This document shows, piece after piece, positions 5,556-5,893 of a stretch of 5,893 nucleotides of DNA. The DNA is from CAYMOV01 sp964392085 (GTDB lineage: Bacteria > Oederibacteriota > Muellerivitia > Muellerivitales > Muellerivitaceae): the NCBI GenBank assembly GCA_964392085.1, contig CAYMOV010000149.1:1-5893 (forward strand). Direction: 5' to 3'. The translations under genes and the position numbers were made by a program. The stretch's first letter is position 1. The number at the start of each line of letters is the position of its first letter. The notes beneath the pieces are model-generated. The model saw nothing but the letters and a program-made list of their open reading frames with translations. It did no database searches and had not been told where the DNA came from.

Positions 5556-5893
5556 ATGCTGAACCAAAGCGAGGTCCAACTGGCTTCCCTGGCCGTCAGG
5601 GAAATCCGGACCGCCGTGTCCAACTCGCTCCTGCACGCCTTCGGCAGTCCCCCCGTGCGCCGTTCCATCGAAAAGGCCCATCAATGCCTGCGGGAGATCC
5701 TCCTGCACCGGCCCCGGATCACCCTCGACTTCGCGGGGGTCAAGGCCCGGGTGGAGGAATCCTCCCTGGAGGAAGGGGTGGTGGACTCGACCCATGTCCT
5801 CCACGAGATCCTCCAGTCCCACCAGATCGCCCAGGTGACCTTCACCCAGGGCCTCAGCCTGGACCAACTCACGGCCTTCTTCGCGTTGTTGAA
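5556..5893 (+). CDS. Paralogue of the HEAT-repeat protein N-terminal domain (partial, C-terminus off the right edge)
   Basis: The ATG at 5556 is preceded by GAGG nine bases upstream and opens 112 codons that run off the right edge. The visible residues align without any gap to residues 1-112 of the HEAT-repeat protein upstream: 34 identities, including the shared stretch A-S-x-A-[IV]-R-E-[FI]-R and the T-F-x-x-G-[ML] motif near residues 95-100. It is therefore a second copy of the same N-terminal domain at the start of another protein. What follows (HEAT repeats, an HD phosphohydrolase domain or something else) cannot be seen. No signal peptide or membrane helix is present, so it is probably cytoplasmic. 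It has its own putative promoter and a long structured leader. The function of this domain is unknown to me; sensing or protein-protein contact would be a guess. Confidence 0.85.
   Translation, partial: MLNQSEVQLASLAVREIRTAVSNSLLHAFGSPPVRRSIEKAHQCLREILLHRPRITLDFAGVKARVEESSLEEGVVDSTHVLHEILQSHQIAQVTFTQGLSLDQLTAFFALL

Noticed and set aside
1..5893. Mobile element, CRISPR array, tRNA or rRNA
   Set aside because: No transposase or integrase-like protein, no spaced direct repeats, and no cloverleaf or rRNA-like segment was seen; nearly all bases are accounted for by four CDSs and two short intergenic regions.

Overview
The window is a GC-rich, densely coding piece of bacterial chromosome with four protein genes, two of them cut by the window edges. 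There are no RNA genes, mobile elements, CRISPR arrays or phage-like genes. Several features suggest a Gram-negative-type or deep-branching uncultured lineage: strong GC bias at third codon positions, TATAAT-type -10 boxes, DUF2723-type membrane proteins, and a HEAT-repeat protein of a kind I associate with delta-proteobacteria-like and candidate-phylum genomes. I cannot assign a phylum from the sequence alone.

Left half (minus strand, 3117 down to the left edge): two paralogous polytopic membrane proteins of the DUF2723 / TMEM260-like GT-C glycosyltransferase type. They lie head to tail and share a 4-base ATGA stop/start overlap, so they form a translationally coupled pair. The promoter-proximal one is complete (603 aa). 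The distal one is open to the left edge (436 codons visible) and was found by reading the reverse strand directly, because no stop lies inside the window.

Centre (3118-3205): an 88-base divergent intergenic region. It holds the palindrome ATTATAAT, which supplies a TATAAT box to both strands, and next to it an imperfect inverted repeat that could be a shared operator or a leader hairpin. The minus-strand transcript would be almost leaderless.

Right half (plus strand, 3206 to the right edge): a 733-aa, soluble-looking protein with an N-terminal domain, a glycine-rich linker and C-terminal HEAT repeats. After a 148-base intergenic leader comes the beginning of a second protein. Its first 112 residues align without a gap to residues 1-112 of the HEAT protein (34 identities by my hand count). 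This alignment also fixes the start of the HEAT protein at the ATG at 3206 rather than the upstream TTG at 3158. The second gene has its own TATAAT box and a G-rich, hairpin-rich leader.

Overall the locus is symmetrical: a pair of paralogous membrane glycosyltransferase-like genes diverges from a pair of genes sharing a paralogous N-terminal domain. A functional link between the two sides (for example surface glycosylation with a cytoplasmic scaffold) is an inference from adjacency only.
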